DNA of 64,000 bases, taken from contig CANTUR010000453.1 in assembly GCA_947683625.1 (NCBI GenBank), forward strand, positions 496,001 through 560,000, read 5' to 3'. Positions 33,093 to 45,239 of this stretch are shown piece by piece. This DNA comes from Mallotus nudiflorus (lineage: Eukaryota > Streptophyta > Magnoliopsida > Malpighiales > Euphorbiaceae). The notes beneath the pieces were generated by a model. That model saw nothing but the letters and a program-made list of their open reading frames with translations. It did no database searches and had not been told where the DNA came from. The first letter of the stretch is position 1. The number at the start of each line of letters is the position of its first letter. Position numbers and translations under genes: made by a program.

Positions 33093-35219
33093 TGTAAGTA
33101 CCTAATTTCGGGATGCATTAATGCATAGATGCGACGGGAGTTCTTATGATGAAAATTTGATCAAGATTTATCTTTAGATATTTATTTTGGATTTTTAGGA
33201 CTAAAAGTATGAGTTCTAAGGATTAAATTGCAATATTTTTTTATAGGGGTTTAATTGCAAAATTGAATTTTCTTCAAGGGCCTTTTGTAATTAAATGTAA
33301 AAAAAAAAAGATTACTAATTGGAATTATGGAATTCCGATCAAAATTGTACTATTCCAATTGACAGAGTTTTTATTTTATTTTTATGAAAAATCCATTTAT
33401 TTAATTTTTGATTGTTAAAAAATAATAAAAATAAATATATAAATTTTAATAAATGTAATAAATCCTATTTTATGGTGTTTTATGTGTGTTTATTTATCTT
33501 TGTTTTGGATTAAATTATCAAAGATAAATGATTTATTAAGAGTTGAGACTTCTGGACCAAGAGGATTTTGAGGATAAAAAAGTAGAGGACGTTGCTTTTA
33601 GGAAGAAAAAGGAATAGGTTTTTTTTTTCTTTTTTTTTAAAAAAGGTAGAGAATCAAAAAAAGAAAAAAGTTGACGGAGAATAAAAAAGAGTTTTGAAGA
33701 GAAAATTTGAGAGAGTTAAAAGCTATTAAAAAATACGTGTTTTTTGTTTTGAATAGATAGTTTTCTAGTTTTGAAGCCAAAATCAATCAAGAGGTCAATT
33801 TCTAACAGTGACTCTCATTCTGAGGGGCAATCAAATAATATCACACTTCATTTTTTTCTTTTTCTTTTTATTATGATTTTATTTTGATTTTGATTTTATA
33901 TTACTTTCTAACAATTTTTTTTATTGTTTTTGTGTTTCTTTGATTGTGGTGGAAATTTAGTGGAGAAATGATCGAAGAAAGGAAAACTCAGTGAAAATTC
34001 ATGGAATGCCATAAATTAAATCCTATATAAATCACGTAGTTTTAGGATTCATTTTATTTTTATCATTTTGTGTTTTTTTATTTTCTGTGTTATATTTGTT
34101 TTTATTGGGTTTGTATATATTTTTATTTGTTTATTTTCTTTTGATTCACATAGGTTGTAATAACTCCAGTAGTAGGAAATATAGTAAGATCTTTATTTTT
34201 CTACACTTTAAAAATGATTAGTAAATTAGGGTTCATTTGCCAAACCCTAATAAAATCAATGGTGGCTTTAGATTAATTTTTAGGTTGTATGAAATCAAAT
34301 TAGGTTTTTTAGAAAAAATAATTTAATTGCTTGTTTGATATTTTTATTTGATTATTTTAGTATTTTTTTATGGTTTTGGGTATGTTTGTTTAATTTTATT
34401 CGTTTTGGGCCCAAGCCCACATTTAGGATTAACCTATTTAAAATAGGTTTTTAATTGGATTTTAGGTTTTAATTAACTTTAAAATCAATGTAGGCCTATT
34501 ATGTTAATTTGGACTTAGGCCCACCTTTTAGCTATTAAAATTAATTTAGATATAGCCCAATCCATTAAAGCATCTTTTCTTTTTCTTAAAATAAATAGGT
34601 TTAGGCTTATTTTTCACCTAAATTAAAATTAATTATAAACTAGGCCCATTAAGTCAAACCCAATCCAATTCATTTCTATAAAAATTAATAGACTTAGGCC
34701 CATTTCTTTATAATTAAAAAAGTAGACTTAGTTCACTACTTTAATTAAAATGTAGGCACATCTTTAGTTCCATTTCACTTGTAAATAAAATATAAACTTA
34801 GCTAAACTAATTAAAATTGACATAGTTTAGACTAATTTGGGGACGTCTCATTATATGAATGTAATTTTTATGTGCCATTACATGACTAGTTACCTTGGAT
34901 TAGATGAATGATAATTAGGGTTAAAATGAAATTGCATGTAATTAGAGAATAAGATAATAATTAATAAACTAATTCTAAAAGAAAATAAGACTGAAAGAAG
35001 TTAGTATTTTGCATTCAGATTCTCCTGGTTGTGGTGCTAACTCTCTTTTAAAGAATTGAGTTACCACCACCTTTGAATTGTCCCAGTTATTACCTTGGGT
35101 GGCGACTCCACATTTCCACGCTATGTCTTTATGATATCGTAGTATGTTCTCTATAGCCCTAAGCTTAAATAGTGCTGCGGTTACTAAAATCTTAGATGCA
35201 CACTAAACCCCATCGTCCA
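33093..35219 (+). mobile_element. Solo LTR, Tat-like Gypsy family (copy 1)
   Basis: Starts TGTAAGTACCTAATTTCGGG and ends CCCCATCGTCCA. It matches the LTR at 60508-62670 along its length (similar size, shared blocks such as GGGCCCAAGCCCA-like sequence and the GGTGCTA...TACCACCA region near the 3' end). The flanking 5-mers (GAGGT and TAAAT) do not match, so no target duplication is evident. It splits the Copia element 2 pol between integrase and RT. Confidence 0.8.
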
Positions 35220-36885
35220 TAAATGTATCTCAACTCAGCTTGAAGGATGAACTACTAAAGGAGTGGCAATTCAAGAAATCTCACCAAAAAGATCTTGTAA
35301 TTGGTGACACTTTAAAGGGTTAACCACTATGTCTCACTTTAAATCTCTTATTAATTTAGTCTTCATCTCTCAAATTGAGCTTAAAAATGTTGATCACGTT
35401 TTATGTGATGAATTTTGGGTCCTTACTATATAAAAAGAGCTCAACCAATTTAATAGAAATAAAGTGTGGAATTTAGTTCTTAGGCTAAAGCATCATCCTA
35501 TTATAGGTACTAAATGAGTGTTTAGAAATAAAATCTATGAACAAGGCATCACAATAAGCAATAAAGCTAGGTTAGTAGGTAAAAGTTATAATCAAGAGAA
35601 ATACATTGATTATGATGAAAACTTTGACCCCATTGCAAGGTTAGAAGCTATTAGAATTTTACTTGTATTTGTATATTGTACGAATTTTAAACTCTATCAA
35701 ATGGATGTAAAAAGTATTTTCTAAATGGTTTTATATAAAATGAGATATATGTTAAGCAACGTCTAGGTTTTGAAAGCTTTGAATTTTCAAAACATGTTTT
35801 CAAACTTTTAAAAGCTCTATATATATTGAAATAAGCTCATAGAGCTTGGCATAAAAGGTTAAACAACTTTCTTTTAGAGAAAGGGTTCTTTAAAGGTAAA
35901 GTTGTCATAACTATATTTATAAAGAAATCCAAAATGATTTGTTGATTATCCAAATATATATAGATGACATTATTTTTAAAGCTACTAATCATTCTTTATG
36001 TGAGAAATTCTCTAAACTTATGTAAGGTAAATTCAAAATGAGCTCCATGGAAGAACTTAAGTTCTTTCTTAGTTTCCAAATCAAGTAAGATAAAGATGGG
36101 ATCTTCATTAATTAAGCAAAGTACATAAAAGACATCCTCAAAAAGTTTGGCACAGATAGAGCTAAGGCAATCACAACTCTAATGAGCATCACCACCAAAC
36201 TTTATAAGGCTAAAAGTGGGCTGGATGATGAGAAGCGATTAGAGGTATGATCGAATCTCTTATTTATCTTATCGTAAGTAGACCTGATATTATGTTTGCT
36301 ACTTATTTTTGTGCTAGATTTCAATATTGTCCTAACGACTCTCATTTATATATGGTTAAAAGAATCTTTAAGTATCTTATAGGAAGCATGTATCCTATAA
36401 GTGATTCCTTTAACCTTATCAGTTATTCAAATGCAGACTTTGTTGGTAGTTTACTAGAGAGAAAGAGCAATTCTGAAACTTGTCAATTTTTAGGACAATG
36501 CTTAATTTTTTAGTTTAGTAAGAAATAAGTTTTAATTGCCTTGTCCACGGTCAAAGCCGAATATGTGGTGGCTAGTTATTGTTTATAGGTTTTATGGAAA
36601 AAATAATAACTTAAGGACTTTGACATTGAGATTGATCACATGCCTATCAAATATGACAAAACAAGTGCAATTAACCTTGGTAAGAACCCTATCCAACACT
36701 CTATAACTAAACATATAGACATTAGGCACCATTTTTTGTGTGATCATGTTCAAAATGGTGATATATCTCTTATTTTTCTTGATACTAAAAATTAACTTAT
36801 GGGTATCTTCACTAAGCCTCTCAATAAGGAGAGATTAAACTACATCAAGCAAGAACTTAGTATGTTGGATGGATCTAGCTTATGT
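35220..36885 (+). pseudogene. Copia pol, RT and RNase H (element 2)
   Basis: It resumes with KDELLKEWQFKKSHQKDLVIG, then the RT start (NKVWNLVLRLKHHPIIGTK, KARLVGKSYNQEKYIDYDE, QMDVKSIF). IYIDDI (near 35955) is the active-site box. At 36247-36513 is YLIVSRPDIMFATYFCARFQ and the RNase H start (NADFVGSLLERKS). TSAINLGKNPIQHS and HIDIRHHFLCDHVQ follow to about 36800. Multiple stops and frameshifts. Confidence 0.87.
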
Positions 36886-37653
36886 TAATACTTACATTTA
36901 CTTTGAAATTATTCATTTGAATGAAGGTGCTATATGTTTCAATCTTATATGTTGTGATATGTGCTCATTCATGCTCATTTTTCTTTACTAATCTTGCAAA
37001 TTAACAATTAATCTTTGAAATTAATTTTAAAGATTAATTATTAATCATGCAAATATTAAAAAATCCATCAATAATCTTTGACCTTTGCATGATAAAAAGT
37101 GATTGTAAATATTCCTTTATTAAGTGCAAAAATTACCTCTTTTTAATACTTTTTATTCTGTCAATTTAGTCCAGAAGGACCTGATTGTCACATTTTTTCA
37201 AAGTTTTTAGACTTGATTGCAAATTTTTTAAAAGTTCAAGGACCATCCTGCACGTTGCTCATGACTATTATAGCCATAAATGAGGATTGTGACACTTATA
37301 ATGCTTAACGCTTAGATATTGAAATCCTCATGGTCCTTGCTCACGATTATGAGATGCTGTCATGATGGCTCCTCATGATCATGAGTAGAGTCCTGACAAA
37401 CCTATAAAATCATTTTTGTACCTTTTAATGCACAATCATAAATTTTCAAGAGTCCAATGACTCTATATTTCTAACCATTAAGTTGTTCTTTATCCAATAG
37501 CTAAACTTGAATCTTTTTGTCTATAAATACCTTATTTTTCATCTCTCTTATTACTTTGCTATTATATTCCATAAATCCTCATCTATTCTCTTTAATCACT
37601 TCCATTCTTCCTTACTTTCTTTCTTAAACTCTTATTACCTTTTCCATCTTTCA
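36886..37653. other. Spacer between RNase H and post-pol ORF, Copia element 2
   Basis: No coding signal. At 37340-37395 it has further GATC-centred palindromic motifs (CTCATGATCATGAG) like those of its LTR. Confidence 0.6.
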
Positions 37654-38950
37654 ATGGCTTTAAAGAAATCCAAAAAAAGCCAAAGACCAAGCTAAGAGAC
37701 TTTATCCTAGTCCCAAGCAAAAAGAGTCACAAAGGAATAACCTAACTGTTTAACCTAAATGTGCAACTGATTAAATGCTTTGTTAAGAAGAAATCTTATT
37801 TCCTTTTGCTATATGTCAAAGGTAGACCCTTATTGAAAAATTAGTATATTTGAATTTACTTTCACTCCTTTTAAAACCATTCCATCTCTTGTGTATGGGT
37901 TCCTCTTTTCTTTTTTTCTTTGAACTTACCATATTGATGAGCAAAATCCTTAGTATAGAATGAAATTTTAGCTTAAGGGAAGGGATAGATTTCTTCTTTT
38001 TAAAGAAGATTTTGACACTCTTTCCGATTTTCCTCACAAAGGGCTCCAATAATCAAACACTCTTTGGACCCTTATTCTTTTTGGATTTCATATATAAAAT
38101 CAAATATGGATCCATTCATTTCTGGTTATTCTAAATCCTCCTTTTTCTCTTTTAAAGTCATGTGGTACATATATCACTTTATTACCTATTCTTTTCATGT
38201 TAGGGGGCTTAGTAATGATGTGGTATCCTTTGATGATCTCTTTCTCCTTCATTGCATTTATGATACTATAAAGGTTGAATTAAAGAGATGGTTGCAATGG
38301 AGGCTATGACAAGTGAGTGATATTATTAGTAGGAGCATTTGTATTGGAGGAATATTCTCTAGGATTGCTAGCCACTTCAACATCAATATTAACACTTAAG
38401 ACTCCATCCTTTATACTCTTTTTTATGAAACATTTCTAAAAAATTCTAAGTAATTTAAGAAAGTGGGAGAGCAATATTTATGGAAGGATGAAAATGAAAT
38501 CATTGATGAAGAATTGGAGCAAGACCTTGAAGACATTATAATAATTGGAACTTTGGGTTGGACAACGTGGGATATGGTAAAGAGCAACCACAATCTAGTG
38601 CTCAAGCACAAGCACCTCCAATGCTTAAAAGGAAGAGAGCTAGAGGCCCCTCTACCTCTCAAAGCATTGATGAAGAACCCGCTTGGGTTGGACACTTCTT
38701 TGATAAAATGTCCATAGCATAATCAAACTTCAATAATCGCTTTGATAACGGATCATTTTGATCATAGCATAGACTAAGTGGAGTGTGAACGTCACTAACT
38801 TTATACTTATCATAACATTTATTGCTCTTGGTCTCCTTATCCACCTTACACTTCACCTCTTCCTCAACAAAGCCCTTCTTTTATGGATGCTCAAGAGGGA
38901 GAAGCACAAAATGATCCCTAAGATATTGATCCTAGCGCTTAGTTTCTTTA
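37654..38950 (+). pseudogene. Post-pol ORF of Copia element 2 (degenerate)
   Basis: Begins at the ATG at 37654 (MALKKSKKSQ), parallel to the MAPKK start in element 1. Recognisable blocks are DEQNP...MKF-LKGRDRFLLF and DFDTLSDFPHKGL, then VMWYIYHFITYSFHVRGLSN (within 38064-38309), matching the element 1 blocks in the same order. Many stops. Function unknown; it may be a captured plant gene or gag/env-like extra ORF. Confidence 0.6.
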
Positions 38951-39373
38951 TTTTTCTATTTTAGTAGTTATATTTTATGTCTTATGTTTTAAGTTTCATT
39001 TTATTTTGATAGACTACATCTCCATTTATTGTACGTTTTCTTTATTAATGAAATTATTTTTATGCGCTTCATTATTTCATTTCTCTTTTTAATCTTTGAC
39101 AAAAGGGGAGAAATGTAGCAACATGCAATTTGTGCATGTACTTGAAACATAAGAGTTCACATTATTAATGCTTATTTGTATGCTTATTTATAAGTGAATG
39201 CAACTTCAAGTCACCTATGCACACCTTAAGGGGAAGCACACATATATCTTTTGCAAAATTAACTAAGTATAATATTGAGGGGGAGCTGCACACTTGACAC
39301 ATTGTTTATGCAAATTGTTTTTATCAAATTGGTTATTAAAGTTAAAAAAGGGGGGAGGGGGGAGATTGCTAAC
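38951..39373 (+). other. 3' UTR and polypurine tract of Copia element 2
   Basis: Non-coding. A purine tract at 39343-39364 (A and G only, with a G-rich core) precedes the 3' LTR by about nine bases. Confidence 0.75.
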
Positions 39374-41033
39374 TGTGTGCATGATTAATCGTTTTATTTT
39401 AACTTGAACAAATAATTTTATTGAACTAGTCATGTTTGCTAAATGATTGTAGATAAAGCTCTTCCTATGAATGACCAAAGCTCTTGAATATAAAGCTCTT
39501 GAAAGATCATTTCATTCATCCTCAAAGTCCTTTAGAACATAAACAAACACTAAGGATGAAACAAAGATTGTTCAACATCAAATTCAAGCCAATACGAGCC
39601 ACTTAGTACACATCACAAATAGCCCTCACAATCGAGAGTGTGGCTCATAAATAGAAGATCAAAGAAGGCATTGTAATGTAAAAAAGTCCCCTCATGATCT
39701 ATCCTCATGATTATAAGTGGATTATGACTAGGGATGTGCAACCCTTTTGATCAAACTGAACCGAAAACCAAACTGACCTAATTCGGTTTGGTTGGTTAAT
39801 TTTTTCGATTATTTGAACTGAATAGAACTAAATTTTTTATTCGGTTTAGTTTAATTTTTAGAGTTAGAACTAAAATTTAATTTATTTTTTATTTTAACTA
39901 TTATAATAATATAATAAAAAAATTAAAAATATTTTATTTTTATAAAAAATTTAGTTTGTTTGATCTGTTTAGTTTTCATCCAAAAAATTTAGTTATTTCG
40001 ATTGGTTCGATTTTTTGGGTTAGTTCGGTTCGATTTTGGGTTGGTGAGGTTCGATCAATTTAGTTCAATAAAAAAAATGGCCTAAAAACAACCGAATTGA
40101 TCAAAAGCACAACCGAATCGATCAAATACACACCCCTAATTATAATAGACAATCCAAACCATGATGTTCATGTTCAGCTTGTGAGACCAAAATTCTCTTA
40201 AAGGCATGAAGGCTCTGGACCACTCACGGGTCACATCATGATTATGACCATCACACTTAACCATGAGCCTTATGAGTTTTTGAAGCTTTGATTTTGAAAA
40301 CCTTGAGTCGCTCATGATCTCTCATTATGATCATGAGCAAATCATGACATCAACTCACATAGTCTCCATGACTACTTCTAACACTAACGACTATAATTTT
40401 CAACTGTCACAATCGTGAGCATGCCCTCATGATCGTGAGCAACATTCTTTCTGTAAAAAGCTGAATAACATTAATTGAGGAATGGTGAAGCTTAAAGATG
40501 AATTAAATGTGCTCCAACAACTAGTTTATGATCTTAAATTATAAATACAAATGCTGAAACATAATTCAAGAGTTAGACACTTTGTTAGTTGAGAAATTTA
40601 CTCTTAGAATCAATTGTGCATTTAATCTTTTCTTCTAACTTTCTTATATTCTTAAACACTCTTTGACAATGAGTTGTATGATAGAATTAGAATTATTCTT
40701 CATCTATTTTCTTGGGATAGAAAAAGGGAAGTTAGGACCTAATCTTGATTGTATGGTTTAAGTGTTAGCCTATTGAAAACACTTAGAGTTTGGTTTAAGA
40801 GTGATCCTAAACTATTAGCTATAAGATTTGAGTTGAGCCTCAAAACTCAAGTTGTAAACAATCTAATTCAATAGAATGAAGTGGGAGAGTTAGGTAGAAA
40901 CATAGGTTTGTTTGATAAATCGAACTCCTTAAACACTTGTCTTTATTTCTTATTCCTTTAATTTCTTCTTAATTTTTGTTTATTTTCCTTTAAATTCTTA
41001 AATGCCCTATACATCCCCTCTAGGGCAATTACA
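39374..41033 (+). repeat. 3' LTR of Copia element 2 (with MITE insertion)
   Basis: Starts TGTGTGCATGATT and ends CAATTACA. Matches 28656-29914 apart from a 410-base insertion at 39729-40138. Confidence 0.88.
39729..40138. mobile_element. hAT-like MITE, 410 bases
   Basis: Inverted ends TAGGGATGTGCAACCC and, inverted, TAGGGGTGTGTATTTGATCG. The flanks ATTATGAC (39721-39728) and ATTATAAT (40139-40146) match at 6 of 8, with two transitions. The left LTR (near 29000) shows the empty site, which confirms the insertion. The inside has repeated CCGAA/TTCGG motifs and no ORF. Confidence 0.85.
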
Positions 41034-41887
41034 TATATACTATTTTTTTATTAAAATTTTAATAAAAATATCTAAAAATAATTATTATGCTTTTTTATAT
41101 AACAAAAATATTGCTCTCAAACATTTATATTTTTGAAAATATAATTATAGTTAGAAAAAATAAAAAATTTTAATTAATATAATTTTAATTATTTACCTAT
41201 AAATTTAATAAAATTTCTAAAAAAGATAAATTTTATCTATATGGCAATCTAATAGTATAAAGCTAATAAAGTTATAATTTATTATAATTATAACAAAGTT
41301 TCAATTTGAACAGTGATTTAACAATCTTTCTAACATTTTTAATGTTAATATTTTTATCTCTTCTTAAAGTAATCTTTTATGATACTTTTTTAAAAACAAT
41401 TATAATCATAATTAATCATAATTTTATATAATATTTTGAAAAGAATTATTGTAATAATTAATCATAATTCTAAAATGTTTTCTTGTATAAAGCATTAAGT
41501 TCTAATTTTCTACAACAATTATTTTTCATACAATGTTTTCTAATTTCAGACAACCTGAGTATATGACTCATTTTTTACAATATTTTCTAATTTTCTGCTC
41601 ATAAGATTTTAGATCAGGTTAGAATCATATTGACGTCTAATTACTTAAATTTTCTACAACATTTTCTTAAACGACTTTTTCGTTTAAAAATTAAGTACTT
41701 CCTCTCAACAAAAAGAAAAAAGGAGCATTTCTTTAATACCCTATATTTTTATAAAGTAATTTTTGAATTTATGTTATTAATAAATAATTTTAAATTATAT
41801 TATACAATTGTTAATTATTTAGCTATTTAATTGAGATAGATATTATTATTATTTTAGGGTTTTATTATTATATATAAGTATTATTTT

Positions 41888-41888
<1 letters not shown>
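41034..41888. other. AT-rich repetitive DNA, no gene
   Basis: Contains motifs (CAATCTTTCTAACATTTTT, AATTAATCATAATT) that recur, diverged, at 45240-46180 on the other side of the LTR at 41959. Confidence 0.5.

Positions 41889-41955
<67 letters not shown>
41889..41955. repeat. (TA)n microsatellite, ~33 units
   Basis: An uninterrupted TA run ending just before the Tekay-like LTR. The poly-Tyr/Ile ORFs across it are artefacts. Confidence 0.95.
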
Positions 41956-41958
<3 letters not shown>

Positions 41959-44110
41959 TGTTATACCCCAAAACCCGAACCACACACACACCCACTGCCC
42001 CTCCTCCCCGTCCGCCACCATCATCGTCACTCCCTCTCCCTTTGGCGCGCCACGGCCCTCCCGAAGCAGCCATCACCGCTGCAGTAGCCGCCAGCTTCCC
42101 TTCTCTCCTCCTTTTTCTTCCTTCAGGGTTGTTTTTAAGTTGTTTCTGGGTTGATTTATGGTTGTCTGAGTTGATTTATGTGTTAAGCTTCATTTATTCT
42201 AAGTTAGATGATTAATTATGCTAAGTTAGATTTTTAGATCCAATTTTTGTATATTATTTTGATTTTTCTTGATTTTACAGAATTTTATTTTGATTTTTAT
42301 TTGATTTTTCTTTGAGTTTAATTAGTGATTAGAGTAAATTATTGTTAATTATTTTTAGTATATTGATTTTATTTAAGATTATAGAAAATTATTGTGTTAA
42401 TTGTGAATTTTTGATATTTTATTAATTTTTGAAAATTAATTGTTAAAAATTATGAAATTGTGAAAATTGGTATTATTAAATGTTATTAATTTTAGAACTT
42501 AATTTATAGTTTTTGTGATTTTTATACTATTTTTATAATTGTTTAAAGTTTATGTCAAATGTGGATTATTAGGTTAAATTTATATTTTGGAAGAAATTAT
42601 TAATTAATTTTATGTTTTTAATTATATTAAGAAATTTGATGTTGAGAAAATAATTTTTAGGTATTTGTATAATTTTTAGGGAATTTTTGAGTAATAATAA
42701 TATATTATATAAATTTATGTATTATAGGGGTAAAAATGTAATTTTGTGCTAATTATAACTAAATAATGGATTGTGGTTGGTTTTAATAATAATTAAGGAA
42801 TCTAAAAGGATTTTTACAAATTATTTACTATCTTAGACTAATTAACACTAATTTTCAAAAATTAATTTTAAATAATATATTAGGTATTATTTTGAGTATT
42901 ATGTGTATTGTTTCTATTATATGGGTAAATATGTAATTTTATACTAATTATAGTTAAATATATGTTTTAGTTGGTTTTATTAATATTTAAGAGGTATAGA
43001 GGATTTTTATGAATTAATTGGTATTTTTAATTAAGTAATGTTAATTTTGAATATTGTTTCCAAATATTATATACATATATATATGTTTGTGAAATTTTGT
43101 TTTTAAGCTTTAAGGAGAGATGCTTTTCTAAGTTATGGATATTTATAGGTAATATGTATTTTTGGGAAATAAATGATTTAATTTTTGTGTGATGGTTGGG
43201 TTGTGATCTCGGTCGGGGCTAAGTGTAGTTCTGGAAGCCCGACTCAAGTGTGAATGTCTGTGAATACTAGAAGTGTATTTTTCTATGCAGGAATGGCTCT
43301 ACCTATGGTAGAGAGATGTCCGTTTTACAGAGGAGACTCTGCCAAAATTTTGGTAGATTTTCTCGTAAAACATGACATCTTCCGCAAATTCCTAGCATTA
43401 ATTAGGGTTTTCCCTATCTATCGAGTCTTATCTGGTCTTCCTTGAGTTAGTCTAGAATTTCGCTATTTCTAATTATTTTCGATTTTAATTCCATAGACGT
43501 GTTTTTAAAATAGGTATGTTATTTTTTTCTAGAGAATACCGGAGTGGCAGCTGTTGGATAGAGGCAGACGCGCGGTCGTCAGCCTTCTCACTCGTTCTGT
43601 AAGTTGATAAATTGATATGTGCATGTGTGTTTATTTAAAGATGTGTGCACTCATATTTTTAGTATTTATTATATGATTTATCTAATTTAAATGCTGATAT
43701 TAAGATTTAAGTGCATTTTATTTATTTAAAATCAGTTTTGAGAAATTTTGGTAGAACGGGCTACCTGGTGGGTTTCACCAGGACCGTGTGCACATGGTAG
43801 AGATTGAGAAATGGATTTGATATATTTATGACTTGTGGATATAAATTGGGATGGGTGCCTTGGTGGAAGCCTATGCTCTCAGGGACTGCCAGTGATTGGA
43901 AAGTTAATAATGGACTGGGATGGGTGCCTCGATGGATGCCTTAGCTTTCGGGGACCGCCAGAGCCATGTAATTGGATTAAGTGGATGATTGCAACTTGGT
44001 GCCTCAGCTGATGCCTTTGCTCTCAGGGATCGACAGTTTAGTTAGATTAAGTGGGCCCAGTTGACCATTTAGAAATTTGGGTTTAGGGTTCTACCGAGGT
44101 TTTTCAAAAG

Positions 44111-44159
<49 letters not shown>

Positions 44160-44686
44160 ATAAATTATTTTCACTATATCTATATGATTTTCAAAAAGGG
44201 TTTTCAAACCGTACAACTCTTTTTATTAACTTACTCAGTGAGGTCTGATTCCCCTCAATCTATTTTTTCAGGAGCTTGAGAGTTCGACCTCAGACTGCCT
44301 ATATGCCGGATTTCTTCATCACCGGCTATATTATGTAGGTCATTATGAGTTGTATTGTAGTAGTAATTCTAGAATATTGCAGTAGTATTTATACTATGAG
44401 TTTGTATAACTTAAGTATACTTATGTAATGCATTTTAATGAACCACGCTTATGTATAATGTTTTAAGATTTATTTATGATATTTGATGATGGAGAATATT
44501 TTTTGTTGTGCATGATTATGTTTATTTTTAGAAAAATTAATTTGATAATATATTTTTGTATAAAATAAAGTTTTAAATTTGAAGGTTTTATTTTTCTTTT
44601 CTTTAAGGCTTATTACGGATTTTGGGGGCCTTATGCCTACCCATTTCCTAATGCCAATCACATGCTATTGGGTTTGGATCGTGACA
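41959..44686 (+). mobile_element. Diverged Tekay-like Gypsy LTR (copy 3)
   Basis: Starts TGTTATACCCCAAAACCCG and ends GGATCGTGACA. It shares ordered blocks with copies 1 and 2: the GC-rich 5' block, the hairpin plus GATGTCCGTTTTACAG (43297-43330), the ACGGGCTACCTGGTGGG-like block, a repeated module (three units at 43850-44035) and the ACTCAGTGAGGTCTGATTCC block before TTTTTTCAG. It has no matching 5-base flanks (ATGAA and ATTTC). It also contains an (AT)n run at 44112-44156. Confidence 0.75.
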
Positions 44687-45164
44687 ATTTCCTTTATTAT
44701 TGTTAAAATTCGCAACAAATATATAGCATATATAATTCATTTATCCAATAATAATACAATATAATAATATGAAGACTTTTACAACCGGAATACATATAAT
44801 TTTCAAAATATATATACTCTTCACCTTATGTAGATTAATTGTTAAAAAAATTTGCTACAGTCTTGAAATTATGCTATTCTATTGGTTCTTTTACTGTTTA
44901 CTTAGTTTCTATTAAACAAAATAGGAGTTAATTTAACTAAAATAGAAAATACAATTTAAATTAAATTATAATTATTTAATATTAATTGATAAATTACTAT
45001 ATTATTTGACTCTTATATAATTAAATAATGAAGATGTATTTTGTAAATTTGTTTATCTCCTCTTCATACATTTATATATTAAACTAGTAAATAATCATAT
45101 ATTTTGTATGTGAACAAAATTTTTTTAGGTCATAATAATATATAAACTATTAAACATAATAAAC

Positions 45165-45239
<75 letters not shown>

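Larger units (their letters stand above)
28656..41033 (+). mobile_element. Copia-type LTR retrotransposon, element 2 (decayed, nested)
   Basis: Order on the plus strand: LTR (28656-29914), primer binding site, gag, protease, integrase, RT, RNase H, post-pol ORF, polypurine tract, LTR (39374-41033). It is related to element 1: the pol proteins and the post-pol ORF share the same blocks, but the LTRs differ. All ORFs are broken. A Tat-like LTR (33093-35219) and a MITE (39729-40138) are inserted in it. No clean target duplication is visible. Confidence 0.9.

Noticed and set aside
28656..41033. CACAC/TATAT flanks as a target duplication of Copia element 2
   Set aside because: The 5-mers differ at three positions and the left one lies in a microsatellite; they cannot be told from chance.
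41887..42087. ORF with a long Ile-Tyr repeat across the (TA)n run
   Set aside because: It is only the translation of a microsatellite joined to the GC-rich start of an LTR.
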